Source: Ascaris suum (lineage: Eukaryota > Nematoda > Chromadorea > Rhabditida > Ascarididae). From it: DNA of 64,000 nucleotides. The position numbers were made by a program, and so were the translations under genes. Positions 25,560-37,901 of this stretch are shown here, piece after piece. The stretch spans positions 7,207,474 through 7,271,473 of the forward strand of contig CM024182.1 of assembly GCA_013433145.1 (NCBI GenBank). Reading direction: 5' to 3'. The notes beneath the pieces are model-generated. The model saw nothing but the letters and a program-made list of their open reading frames with translations. It searched no databases and was not told where the DNA came from. The first letter of the stretch is position 1. Each line of letters starts with the position of its first letter.

Positions 25560-28500
25560 ATGGCAAGTTCATCGCAAATTCCAGCATCGGAGCTAATTCG
25601 ACGTGGAGTCGGTATCGGTGATGTACAAGAAGGACGCAAAACGAAAGATGAATATCGTAAACAAAAGGTTTATTTTTATTTCTATATGGATATATCATCA
25701 GATACCAATCACTGAGTATATAACAACGATTCGCCAATTGCTTTCTTTCTGATATTTTAAATGGAATTATACAGCATTAATGTTGATTATATCGTTATAA
25801 AATAAAATCCCATAAGGTAACAAATATTTCTCTCCTCATAAAATCTTTATTTTTTCTAATATTTTTTGTTCGATCGAAATAAAACTCTAAATTACTCGTG
25901 ATTAATTTTACTGATTTTTAATTAATAAAGAGCAAACTCTCTTCTTCTTCCTTAGTCAAACGCTAACAATTTTTGAATATTTAATAAAATTAATAACGAA
26001 ATAAAAATAAAATATGCAAAAATCAATTGTAAAGAGAATTAGCTACGATACGGCAAATATTAATGCTAAAATATGCAGTATCAATTATAAACAGGAATGC
26101 TTACGAAAGGTTGTGCTGGCAAGCAATTCACTTAACGCAGGTTTAGGATCTATTATTCAAGAGATATTAGCGCGCTTCTATGCAATCGTCCTCTTATGTT
26201 ACTGCTAGTCTGAAGAGTTGATGCCCAGAGAGAGAGATTATCCTCGATCACATTTAGTCACAAGATGAATTTGAATTATCCGGAAAACAAGTTTCTCATT
26301 ATTTTAGATCCTGAATTTTTTTGTCCGGAAATTACCCAAAAAATATTATTTAAATATGATTGGAGATATTCTCATTGTTTTAGCCAACATTGGTGAATAT
26401 GATTTTGATTGATATAGTAGAGTTATTGTACTGCCTAAGCTTCTGTTATTTTCTCGTTTTATTTTAGAAAAAAAGGTACTAGAAAATGCAAGAAAGCGAA
26501 CTAGACGTAGTTGTTACATCTATCGATTTCTAGGATCTCGAAGAAGAGAGGAAGTTGGGTATTGCGCCAGCAATGGTCGATGTGGAAACTGGTCGTGATA
26601 TAAATCCCCACATTCCGGAGTTTATCGCTAAGAATCCGTGGTATGTACCATCGACTGGCCCAACGTTGAAGGTTTTTATTTAATTTTTTTGTATTGATGA
26701 GAGGTGCTAGCTTTTTCTGAAGTGGGAGGTGGGAGAGGAGAAGTGCAAGAAGGCCGAGATAGTTCAGTCGGTCGGAAACGTTTTCTCCAGTGTCTCCTTG
26801 GGTAGATTTTTCTGCATATCATTTATTTTTTCTTTTGGGTTTGTATTTCCCCTGAAAGGTCTAGTTTACTCAGCGGCCATATTTTAGAACATCATTACCT
26901 TACCGTTTGAAAGCAGAGTGTATAGAAAAGAGTTTTAGAGGAAGCATGGAATTTATAGATGTTCTAGGAAAACATCAAATTCCCTTTCCCATCAGTCAAT
27001 TTAATTGCCCCTCTTTTATTTCAAAATATACCGTTACCACTTACAAGAGTTTTTTTCAGCATCAAAGACCGCATGAGGAACGACATATAAAGTATTCATC
27101 AATCGACGAATGGTATAAACGAGGTGCATCGGAGAAAGTCGCATCGAAGTTTAGAAAGGTAAATAAACGTTCATTACGATTTGTTTCGAAGGGCCAATAT
27201 AATAGTTGTTGGTTTTATTGGAGAACTAAGTGATTATTTTAATTTATTTTTGATCTTTTAAAGCAGGAGTTTTCCTCGATTGGTTTAGGAAATATCATCT
27301 TGGTGGTAGAAAATTGAGTTGTGATATTATGGCGATGATAATGCTTGAATGGACAAGTGCCGCATATCGAGTGAGTAAAAGGCGGATTGAACTAACGCTC
27401 AAAGAAACAACGAATACCATGATTATTGGAGTAGTTTCACCTAATCGGAAATAGTACAAAGGTGAACTGCGATCACTCGTTTTGGTTAGGGCTATTGAAG
27501 TGGAATGAACTTGTTCTCGACTTCAAGGTCGAGAACTAATAAGTCCACCTCACGACAAGATTTACGTCGAGCATATCTCGAGATCACAGTTTTACTGACC
27601 GTAGAAGTTTTTACTGTAGTTATGAGTAAGGCCTCAATGTTTACAATTAAGAAATTGACATTGATGACTGAGATGTTAAACAGTTGGAGAAAAATATTTC
27701 GGTTAGAAGCAGAGTAGTGTTTATCGAAAATTTGCGGTAAAACTATTTCCTGGAGTTTGTTGGGAAAGAAAATATCAGAAATGCTCGAAAGCCGAGTGAT
27801 TTTCTTCTATATGGGAATCAAGAAGATGTTGAGAACAAATGAAACGTTGCTTTGTTATGCCAACATAGAGCACCATCAATTTTTTTAGGGAGCCTGTGAA
27901 AACTGTGGCTCTATGACGCACAAGAAGAAGGATTGCTTCGAAAGGCCTCGCAAACTCGGTGCCAAATGGACAGGTGAGGATATCGCGCCGGATGAATACG
28001 TTCAGGTACGTTTCGTTTATGCCGTCATCCGATCATTTTCTGAAACCAAGGAAGTCCTCAAAACAAACTTCCGCATCTCACATCTATTAATTTGTGCAAA
28101 CCGGTACTGAATTGTTAATGAAGCTTTCTGTTTTGAATGGCCTTCATTCAAAACTCGCATGGGATTGCATCCAACTGTAGCATTAAAACTTCGTAATAGG
28201 TAGGCGAAGAGACAGGACCTTATATCCGTTGTTCTGGACTTCTGCTTGGTGATGAGAGAACAAATCCAGGAAATAGTGATGCAATACGATGGGGTGCGAT
28301 CGCTTGACCCTGTGGTTCCCTGTGCTCCCCCCTCCCTTCCTCTTCTTTTCCCTCCGTCTCATTCTCTTTCACTTCCCCATCTTCTTCTGGTGTTTTGATA
28401 TGGCCGATTTTGATATAATCAAATTTTTCAAGCCCCAGAACAGTTGGAAAAGGTGTGCGAGGACATATCAACGGTATTCTCATCGGGACTCGTTTCTCTG

Positions 28501-31500
28501 TATAATTCGCAGGAGTGGCACTTTCATGCAACGTTTTATGTTTGGGGTGGATGTTATGTGGTTGGCTACATGCTAGCTTTTGACGCATTTCATGGCTGTA
28601 GTACTTTGTTATCTGTATAGTCCGACTTCATTTCGCCAATTTTAGCTGGCATCAAATCGATCCCCACTGCCCAAACCCAAACTAGCCCAAGCCTAAACTT
28701 AAAGCCCAAAAGTTTTGCCTCTTGTTTTAGTTGATATTGAAGCATAATAAATTTCGACTTTGCTTAATACGGTGCAGAATTAATTTATACATTTTGCAGC
28801 CGAATCTAGTATTGAGTTGGGATGCGAAACGTGATCGATGGAATGGTTATGACCCACAGTCGCATCAACAGGTTGTCGAAGAATATGAAAAACTTGAAAT
28901 GACGAGAAAGATGCTGCGTGAGGAAAAGGTTCTCATTTTGTTTCTTTTTCTGTGAATAATCGTATAATCAGCTAGTAGAGTGATAGAAGGATATTGTCTT
29001 ATATTACTTCCTTTATATCAATCCGAAACTGTATCGTTAGTTTCTTTTAGATCTCAATCCGCAATATACCGTTGGTGCATAATATAGTTGTGGGTATTAA
29101 GTGCATTGTCTAGTTGAGGACTGAAGTCGAATTGAACGTTGTTTAGTGTAAGAGACGTGTCATTTAAGTGATATAAAGGCCATAGGCAAACATTTCGGTT
29201 GTATATAGAGAGGCTTATGTTAGTGACATAAGTTTGTGATATACACATATGCATAGACAAGGATGAATTAGCGAGATAAGTGGATTATGGAGCTGTTTTA
29301 AGGAAAATGTTAATTTAATGTGGGAAATTAATTTAGTATATCCATATTGTTTTTATTATTGTCCCGTTTTTTGAAGAATAGCAGTTTTGGAGGAATTTGC
29401 GAATTTAGTATTTCATTCGTTTATTTTTATTAAAAAAGGTTTTTTTTTTTGCGTGGTGGTATAGTCGATTAGAGCGGTTTTACGTTTAACATCACATTAA
29501 TCCTTATTGCTTTTTTTTGCTCGATGAGGCTGATATGATATAAGCGGCCATGGAAAAGATGAAGTTCTTTGTTATTTTCTGTCTATATATTGAAAAATTT
29601 TGTTTAAAATATTCGGTGATTAGATGATAATAGTGTTCTGAGGATAAGGTGAAATGGTTGTGGCGATTATGTTCTGATAATTCAGATGAAGGAAGGTTTG
29701 CTTGACGATGAGGAGAACGCAGAAGGTAAGAAGCAAGAAGGCGATGAACAGCAACTATGCGATGAGGATATGTATGCGGATGATGCAGATATGGCGGGCG
29801 TTACTGTTGATATGGATTCTAGAACACGCATTACGGTTAGGAATCTTAGAATCAGGTATGTGTCACGCCTTGATTTCTTTTTCGGAGAATGTTTGATGAA
29901 ATGTGGTCAATGATGGAAAACTTGGGAATTAAGAAGGCAAAGCGAAAAACTGTTATATTTTGCACCACTCTAATTATTTCGGGTGATGTGGGGTGCGACG
30001 ATGTTGTTGTGGTAGATCGACTATCGACTTTTCATATTCTATTGAATCTTTACTCGAAAAAAAAGGAGAAGGATAGGGTGGAAAATAAACAGATTGTTTA
30101 TTTATGAATAATTGAAAATTTATTAGCTTTCTGGAACGTTGTACTTGGAGGTCTTTCATGATCGCTTTGAAAAATGTTTGAACGGTAGCATTAAGGCGTT
30201 CTATTAATCAAATTTTTTAATCTTCTGTCATTTTCCAAGAAGCATATCAGAAAGAAAGAAGCTTAGGAATGTGTTAATCAATGAATGTGAGACATGAGTC
30301 TAATTTAAAGCGAATTTCTGCCGGCCCATGGAAGAAGGCTTGATTTCTCTGAAATTGGACTGGAAAGTGTTTGGGATATTATCTTTAGTATTAAGCAAAG
30401 ATGAGTACATCTGGTGGGAAGATGGCTGGGCGCAAAATCTGTGACAAGAGTGACTTAGAATGTTTGGCTCAAGCGTACCATATAACTCAGTTTTACGGTT
30501 TATTTGTTATTTGGGAGAGTTTAATTTTCAGAGAGGATACTGCTAAATATTTATACAACCTCGATCCGAATGGACCGTATTACGATCCAAAATCACGTTC
30601 AATGAGAGAAAATCCATTTGCTGTTAGTTTATTTTCCTTATTTTCCTTCTTTACTTTCATTGACTTTAGTTGAAAGGTCTAGTATGATTGTAAGTTAGGC
30701 TATCATGAAATAATTTGAGGTGAGAAGGGGAGGGAGTTGTAATGCCATTTGGTTTTACTGCAATATCGGAATTTTATGACCCACAGTGATTGTTGACGGG
30801 GGAATGTTTCGAAGGACGACGGTTATAGAAGCATGTGAAAGATGAGATGCGTATTGCTTGCAGTATGTGCGCATTGTTTGTGTTTGTGCTAATGCGGAGG
30901 CCGATCGTTAGATTACTGTGGCTCTTTGTGACGAAAGTGACCACGCCATGGACTAGTTTCCATAGCATGAAAACATTGTAGCCTTTGTGAAAATATTAAT
31001 TGCACTAATGTAATAGGTTCTTTTATGTCACAAAAAGACTAGGCAGTACCATTCTCTCACCCTCACCCTCCCTTGTGACCAGTAAGATCGGTGCACAGGT
31101 CGCAAAAATATTAAAACGATCTTTTAGCAATATATTTTTTAAAATTGTGGATTTGTATGGACATAGTGGAATAATACGTTTAGGGAGTACCGGGCAAAGA
31201 AAAGGAGGCAGCGAAGTTCGCCGGTGAGAATTTCGTTCGTTACACTGGTGAGGTGGTGCAGGCTAACGAGGCGCAAGTGTTCGCTTGGCAGGCACGATGT
31301 AAAGGTATGTTGTGCATAGAGACACGATGTGAGGAGGATTAACGTAGAGAGTCGATATCAGTGGATGGGCTGCCCAAAGGTTTGAATAGAATGGATGGTG
31401 TGAGGAGGAGGGGACAGCAGTGTAGAAGGAAGAGGTTCTTCTAGCAAATTGCATCCCCTCCTCCCCTAAATGGTGTTTACTTTTGGTACCAATGAAATGC

Positions 31501-34500
31501 GCCTTCTTTTGCTTGCTCTCAAATTGTGCGTGCAGAAATTAGGCTGTTCTATAAGAGAAGTTATGAATGTAGTGAATACATCTATATTGCTTTAAGTCGT
31601 CTGTTTTTTTTTATTGTTATTTGTTGGCACTATTTGAGTTTATAATTGCTTTCAATTTTATTTGTGTAATTTATTTTTCTGAAGTGAACATCCTTCCGAA
31701 TGGTTATGATGTTTAATAATTGATTTTTAGGCATTGATGTTCACGCATTGGCTGAGCCAACAAAACTTGAAGCGATGAGAAAAGAATTTGAGGAGCAAAA
31801 AATGAAATCGAAGGATGAACACAAAGAAAAGCTCATCGAAAAATATGGTGGAGAGGTATTTTTCTATTTACTATTCGTGTTAGTTTGCTCGTTTTTGTGT
31901 TGTTGTCTTAACGATTTTATATGGATAAAATGCGCAAAACATATGCTGCGGTTTCCGTTCAAGGGTTATTTATTAATTTATTGATTTATTTATTTGGTAT
32001 ATTTCTGAGGGATGCATTTCTTGTTGTTGTAATATCAAGCTGTATTGGCTGTTTCACTTTAATTGTGTTGAAGTGAATAGAGCATTGAATATCACTATAT
32101 TTATTTAAGGAATATTTGAATGCTCCACCAAAGGAGCTGTTATTGGCGCAGACGGAGCATTATGTGGAGTACAGTCGAAAAGGAACCGTAATAAAAGGAG
32201 AGGAAAGACCTGCAGTGAGGAGTCGGTACGAAGAAGACAAGTAGGCTCTTTGATAGATTTCATTTCCGCATTCAACCTTCTCTTTCCAAAGCTGATATAC
32301 AGAGTTCGTCTCCCGCAAGGAATTATGGATCAGTCTTCTTTACCTGGGTGTATGCGAATGCCACAAACTCAAACTAAGTTCTGGATATGCTGTGTCCAAT
32401 CAGCACATTGGCATTGAGTTATTTCTCTTGGCTGATATTTTATGGTAGAAGCAATAGCAGCACATAAGAGAATTTTTGACTAGCAAGGATCAAGTAAGAA
32501 AGAGCAAAATATGGGAGGTGCACTTCGCTTTTTGTGGGGGTGGGGGTGGGGTGCAATTCGCGTCATTAGAGGGATTAGAGAGAAGATGATCGTGGGCAAA
32601 GAGTAATGGTCAAATTTATGTCACCTATGGTACTTTGTTGCACATTGTTTATTTGATGTATGTTCAGGTATATAAATAACCATACTTCGGTGTGGGGATC
32701 ATATTGGCATGCAGGTCAATGGGGATATGGATGTTGCCACTCGTTCCTGAGGAATTCGTATTGCATTGGTAAAGCTGGTATTGAGACGGAGAAAGAGTTA
32801 CCTCTGTTACCGAAGCCACTCACCGTCAACGATCATGCCACCGACCAGAAACCGCAGACCAGTGGTAAGTCGGCTCGTTGTTTTGATTTATAGTCATTGA
32901 GAGAGAAATCTGCAGTTATGGACTTGAATCCTAAAGCACGCAGAGTTTCTCATTCGTTAGCGCAGCCTTTTTTGCTCGATATGTTTTGGGTCTATCCATA
33001 AATAAGTTGATTGGGGACATTGACGGTATTTTTCCAAACAGCATTTCCTCTAATTGGCAGCGGCATCTAGGTTGGTTCCGGTCCCTCTTTATGAGATTTT
33101 ACAAATGCCTTGACTGCATTTATAAAGGGCTTCTAAAAAAGGAGGAATGTTCACTTCGGAGGGTGTATTTATTTTGGAAAGTAGGGTTTGTCGATGATGT
33201 AATGTAGAAATATAGTCCTAGAAAAACATATAGTTTATTAATTTCACGGTGCGTGCGTCTTATCATTTCTGATGATACAGAAGCATATTTCGGCTGGCAG
33301 CCCACATTTCTTTCATCCATCCATACTGATGAAATTGAGAGTTATGTTATTACACAGCGGCATTACTTTCTAAGAGGAAGGCGAATTGCTTACTATGTGG
33401 AGCAGAGAAGTGAAAATATTCAGAAAAGGAAAAGATAGAATAAATAATGTGGAATTTTATTTTTCCTTCCTCGGGAAATTTTCCACTTCATTACCTCTCA
33501 GTGTACATGATACTTTAGCGTCAGAGTAATCCGACATATTTTTTCCATTTATGTTGAAAGGAAAAAGTTTTAAATTATTGAAGAAGTGGGAAAGGAGGCA
33601 GTGAAAAAAGAAGAGGAGTCACCGGAGAATAGCAGTAGCTCGGAGTCGGGATCGGAATCAGACTCGAACAGTGATGAGGAAGTCGATTCGGAGAGGGAAC
33701 GAGAATTGGCTCTTGAACGTGAAAGAGAGTTGGAGAAAAGTAAGTACTGCTTCATATTTGGGTAACAACATTAAATTGGCTGTATGCATTGATGGTCTTA
33801 TTGGTAATCATAGAGGCGCAACTTTCAGACCTCTAAATTTACTTCAGAAGGCAAGAGAGATCGAAGTTGTGGTCGAGAAAATGCCAAAGAGAGAGAGGAG
33901 GTAGTTATAACGGATGCCAAAAAAATTATGCAAAAGGTTAATTAATGACAATCGGGCTGCAGGTTTTCGCATTTTATGATTCTATGCATTTCAATGGAAT
34001 CCACCGATACTGGTGAGTAATTTACCAAAGTGCAAACTGTCGAGACGCAACTCCTTCGCTCTGGTCTCTTGGAAAGAGGGTTTTTTTCGTTATGGATTTT
34101 CATTGTGTTGATGAAAATAAGGAGGACATATATTGATGGTAGTAGGGTTTAGTTTTTTTCTGAGAGTTCAAAATGGCACCATTGTTGAATGCTATGGATT
34201 TAGAACGATTTACAACGTTTTGAATTTCAGAGATACTGATAATTGCGAATCACCTGTCGCCGTTGTTCATAGAAAGGAGGGGGAGGGGGGGGGGGGGAGA
34301 TATACCCTTGAAAGCAGGGGAAGAGGACGGAAGAATGGAAGGATTAATGTCCTGGATGAAATGTTCAATATCTAGGTCACTGACTGTTTGATTCTCGGCA
34401 TGTGATTTTTGACTTGTTTTTTCTATGATTGAAATTTGCAGTAGGTGGGTGCATTTGAGAGAAAGTGATTTTTCATCACTAGCACAAAGACGGTGTTTGT

Positions 34501-35274
34501 CTATTTGTTTCTTTTTCTTTGTGAGCCATTAGAAGCATATAATAGGCTTGGGATCGATAACGAAGTATGTTGACAGTTCGGGTTTTTTCAGGAAAGAGAG
34601 ACGAGAAACGTCGAGAAAAGAAGAGGGAGAAAAGAAAGCGACAGAAGGAGCGCCATGCGAAGAGGGATAAAAAGAAGATCAATAAACATGAGAAAGGTGC
34701 ATCGAGTTCAGGAACTAGCTCTTCGGCTGACGATGAAGATAAGAAGAGAGAGCTGGAAAAAGCTGTCAAAAAAGCAAACAAGGAATGGACTGAGGCTGAA
34801 AAAGCGATAGCTGAGGTAAGCTTCATGACCTGACATTTCGAAGTGAGGTAGCAACTATAGATTGAGAGGCGTTTGCGCTTAATAGTAGAAGGCGATAGGC
34901 GTAGGCGGTACTTGTCGATAATCAGTACGAATGAGGTTGTGGTCATAGTGGTGCTCTGTAATATGCCTTTGATGATCTTTTATATAGTATGGAACCGACG
35001 TTATATGCAGTGTTGTGCTTGTAAAGTTCCTGTTGGACGGTGCAGAAGTAATAAGTGAGGTAAGGTAAATTGCTTCCCAGGTAGGTTACATTCGAAGCGT
35101 ACCGTTCATAATTTACCGTTATTGCAGGGTGATCGTAAGCGGAAATATCACTCAAATTACGATATCACTGCGCCGACAGAGGCCGAAATGGAGGCCTATC
35201 GCTTAACAACGATTCATTCGGCGGATCCAATGGCTGCATATATCACTGAAAAGCGCCGAAAACAATCGAAGTGA
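25560..35274 (+). CDS. slu-7: Pre-mRNA splicing factor SLU7
   Basis: Fourteen exons join in frame to 650 residues: 25560-25667, 26534-26671, 27060-27158, 27889-28005, 28800-28928, 29686-29855, 30532-30622, 31184-31304, 31731-31855, 32110-32240, 32668-32864, 33584-33739, 34592-34815, 35128-35274. Human SLU7 (586 aa) matches from the N-terminus on: D-I-N-P-H-I-P, a C-x2-C-x4-H-x4-C zinc knuckle at residues 118-131, [39 protein letters not shown] and W-G-S-Y-W. A Ser/Glu-rich stretch (about 477-527) and a very basic Lys/Arg stretch (528-556) follow, then a conserved end around A-D-P-M-A-A-Y. SLU7 acts in the nucleus in the second step of splicing and helps choose the 3' splice site. The 5' edge of exon 12 is ambiguous by three bases (33584 or 33587). 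Confidence 0.96.
32536..32551 (+). repeat. G-rich tract, three G4-G5 runs
   Basis: GGGGG-T-GGGGG-T-GGGG on the sense strand of SLU7 intron 10, about 115 bases before exon 11. It is a possible quadruplex former. Confidence 0.7.
34279..34297 (+). repeat. Poly-G tract (5 G, A, 13 G)
   Basis: In SLU7 intron 12, with G on the sense strand. Confidence 0.9.
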
Positions 35275-37028
35275 TAAGTGATTAGAATGTGATGGAGAAT
35301 GAAAATGAGATAAGTGCACTGATATGGAGGATTACAGCGTGGATAGTGTTGGAGGAATTTTTGTTGATTGATAAGCAGAGATGGCTTATGTGATATCGGG
35401 AAATTTGATTGGGCTGGATCTTTGTTTATAAGATCGATCATCTCGCTGGATTTTTGGTCACTTATGTGCAAATTGGTCAGTTTTTTACAAATTATTCGAA
35501 TTTATTGGCACTGTCGGTAGAAGGTTTGATGAATCGAGTGCTATTCGTATGGATGGCAAATAAGATTGTTTTTAATGCTTATTTAAAAAAAAATGGGACT
35601 AGAGACTATTAGGCACACGCTCAGGGAATGATGGTTGTATTGTTTTCGGCCAATATATTTTTTTCAACTTATTATTATTATTATTATTTGCGATGATTTA
35701 AGTTTGTCTTTTCAAATGTTCGGTAGTATTGTGTTTATAGAAGTATTTTTTTGTATGCTTCTGCGACGAATCATGTATATAGCATAAAACGACAAAGAGA
35801 GGATAGCTTGACACAGTGGTAAAACATGAAGCATTATGGCATCATAGTTCAGTTCTCAGTTTTTTCCGGCAAGGTAAGATCGTGTAATATCTAAGGGTTA
35901 TGTGGGTTTCTTATCTTGGTTGTGTGTTTTTTTTTTGGTACGAAGAGTTCGAGTTGATATAATCAGGTGGATAGACGATATTTTCAAAGCTACTGTAATG
36001 TTTTAGTGAAGTATAGAAATCTTCTGGTTTTCAAATGGTACTGTAGTACATGTGTGTATATACTTCCGGCAAGTTCTGATCGAGTTCAATTCTCAAGCGA
36101 GTTGAAATAGAAATTGGGTTTATTCGATCATAAATGAGGTGCTCCACGATGATCAGCTGACCATTAGATCGATACTCTGTGCATCTCTCATCCTTTTTTT
36201 GTTGTAAAGTAATCTGTTGTTTATTCGCTGAAGTATGCAGCTTGAATGTAAGTACATTGTTTACATTGTTTTTGAGGTTGTTTCAATAAAAATGTTTTAT
36301 TGAAATATGTACCTCATTATTATATAGGTTTATTGTCTTAATTGTATTTTTTTTTTATACGAAGAGTTAAAGTTAATGCATTAGGTAGTATAGTAAGAGT
36401 GGAAGTCTTATGGTTTTTGAATGGTATGTAGTATTTTCGGAGGTGCAAACAAGTGGATCGGAAAAGTATAGTAAAATGTAGAAAAATTCATAGATGCAAA
36501 GATGAAGTAAATAAAAATCTTATGCAAAAAAAGAATGTAAAAATTTTCCAATCTTTTTTTCGATACCTCAAAAAGAAATGAATTTATTTACGAAAGACAA
36601 AGAAAGTAGCAAAGTGTTCCTTCAAATTTCGTTTCTCTTGGTGAGTATTTTCTTCGGTCGCTTATTATGTAAATTTAAGTGCTATTTTATGGTTGAATAA
36701 TCTCAGAAGAAATCGGCAAATACAAATTGCAAGCGAATTTATCGCAAACTTATCGTCAACTCAACGAATTATCAAATTATACCTTTTTGTACCTTGGACA
36801 GGTGCTGTTTGGTAACATACCTGCTAAATGGTCGACGGTAAGCGTTTCAGCTTTACAGCAGGTATTGAGTCGATCCTTTTAGTGTCGGTGATTCATCTTA
36901 TTGCCTGTAACAAGCTTTTAAAAAGTTCCTGGTTGCTTCATGGTTTTCATTTCTCTGGGAGCAGAAAATGAGTTTGTTGGTTATGCAAATTTGGGGACGG
37001 GAGGGAGCTAGCAATCTGAGAAAACATT
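35275..37028. other. SLU7 3' region and intergenic DNA, no gene recognised
   Basis: SLU7 3' UTR followed by AT-rich DNA. The clearest AATAAA on the plus strand is at 36285-36290, a kilobase past the stop. An ATG exon candidate at 36578-36640 ends at GTGAGT in phase 0 and could be the first exon of the downstream phosphatase gene. Confidence 0.5.
36285..36290 (+). promoter_or_regulatory. AATAAA, possible SLU7 polyadenylation signal
   Basis: TTTCAATAAAAATG is the first good plus-strand hexamer I saw after the SLU7 stop. It would give a 3' UTR of about 1 kb, so an earlier variant signal is possible. Confidence 0.3.
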
Positions 37029-37099
37029 TGCGCCAGCCGGGAGTTGGACCCGGGTCTGCACCGTGGGAGGGTGCAATGATACCGCTACACCACTGGCGC
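37029..37099 (-). tRNA. tRNA-Gly (CCC anticodon)
   Basis: Read from 37099 down, this is a 71-base cloverleaf without an intron. The acceptor stem GCGCCAG/CTGGCGC has seven perfect pairs, with discriminator A at 37029. The D arm contains the box A sequence TGGTGTAGCGG. The anticodon arm is GCACC-CTCCCAC-GGTGC with anticodon CCC. The T stem CCGGG/CCCGG is perfect. The T loop reads TCCAACT, so the near-universal T55 is C. A TTTT terminator follows five bases after the 3' end on the minus strand. It decodes GGG glycine codons. It lies upstream of, or antisense within the first intron of, the phosphatase gene. Confidence 0.9.
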
Positions 37100-37694
37100 G
37101 CATTGGTAGGTGGGAAATTGAAAGCTTATGAGAGCAGTTACGTGGAACCATTAAAGAATTTAGTTTTTTTTTCTACTCGATCAACAGAATTAACAAAAAA
37201 AAAAAAAGAATTTCAAAGGAGATCGTTTTTGATATTGGAATTCGGCGCTCTAATCAAAATTGCAAGTGATATTTTATTACTAATGTTTTCATTTGGCATT
37301 TCTTTCATATCATAAAGGGTGAAGTAAATAAAGAAATAGGTTACTGTTACAATGACACCACTTATAGATAAAATAGGTTTTGTTTTTAATCAATTTGCTT
37401 AATTTTATTATCGTAAATTTTGATGGAATGCTTCAAGAATTTGGCGGTAAGAGCGATTTAACTGAAATTTTTGGAACTCGGCCCCAGCAATGAAGTGATA
37501 GTGTGTTGTCAAATCAGTGGATTCGATAGGTCCACCGAAATGTGAGCGAGGGAAGATATATTTTACGTCTTCATTTCGGCTTCTGATAAAATAATAAGAA
37601 AATAGGCTTCTCTTGAGTGAATATGGTTATACATATGAGTATGGGCCTACGGGATGTAATATAATATTTCTTCGTCATATGTAGATAGAATAAT

Positions 37695-37835
37695 GCATAA
37701 ATATAATATATAATATAAAATAAATAAATAAAATGAATAAATAAATAAAGAAATAAATAAAATAGGGTATGATAAAATAAAATGGATAAAGTAAATAAAC
37801 AAGTAGATAAATAAACAAATAAATAAAATAAACAT
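37695..37835. repeat. (AAAT)n-rich low-complexity block
   Basis: Imperfect AAATAAAT units on the plus strand. The minus-strand open frame here is only Phe/Leu/Ile/Tyr low complexity and is not a gene. Confidence 0.8.
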
Positions 37836-37901
37836 ATAAAATGTTTTTATACACCTAAATATGTAAACAATTCACCAAAACTTTTGCACTTTTAAGCGCA
37901 G

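Noticed and set aside
33253..33438. Open frame in SLU7 intron 11, possible nested gene
   Set aside because: The reverse strand is equally open and neither shows a start context, motif or splice partners.
35815..35885. tRNA-like stretch with GTGGTA and GTTCAGTTC
   Set aside because: Box-like words are present but the anticodon and T stems do not pair. At best it is a decayed tRNA or SINE fragment.
37647..37835. Hydrophobic minus frame of 62 codons, possible membrane peptide
   Set aside because: It is just the translation of an AAAT-rich repeat.
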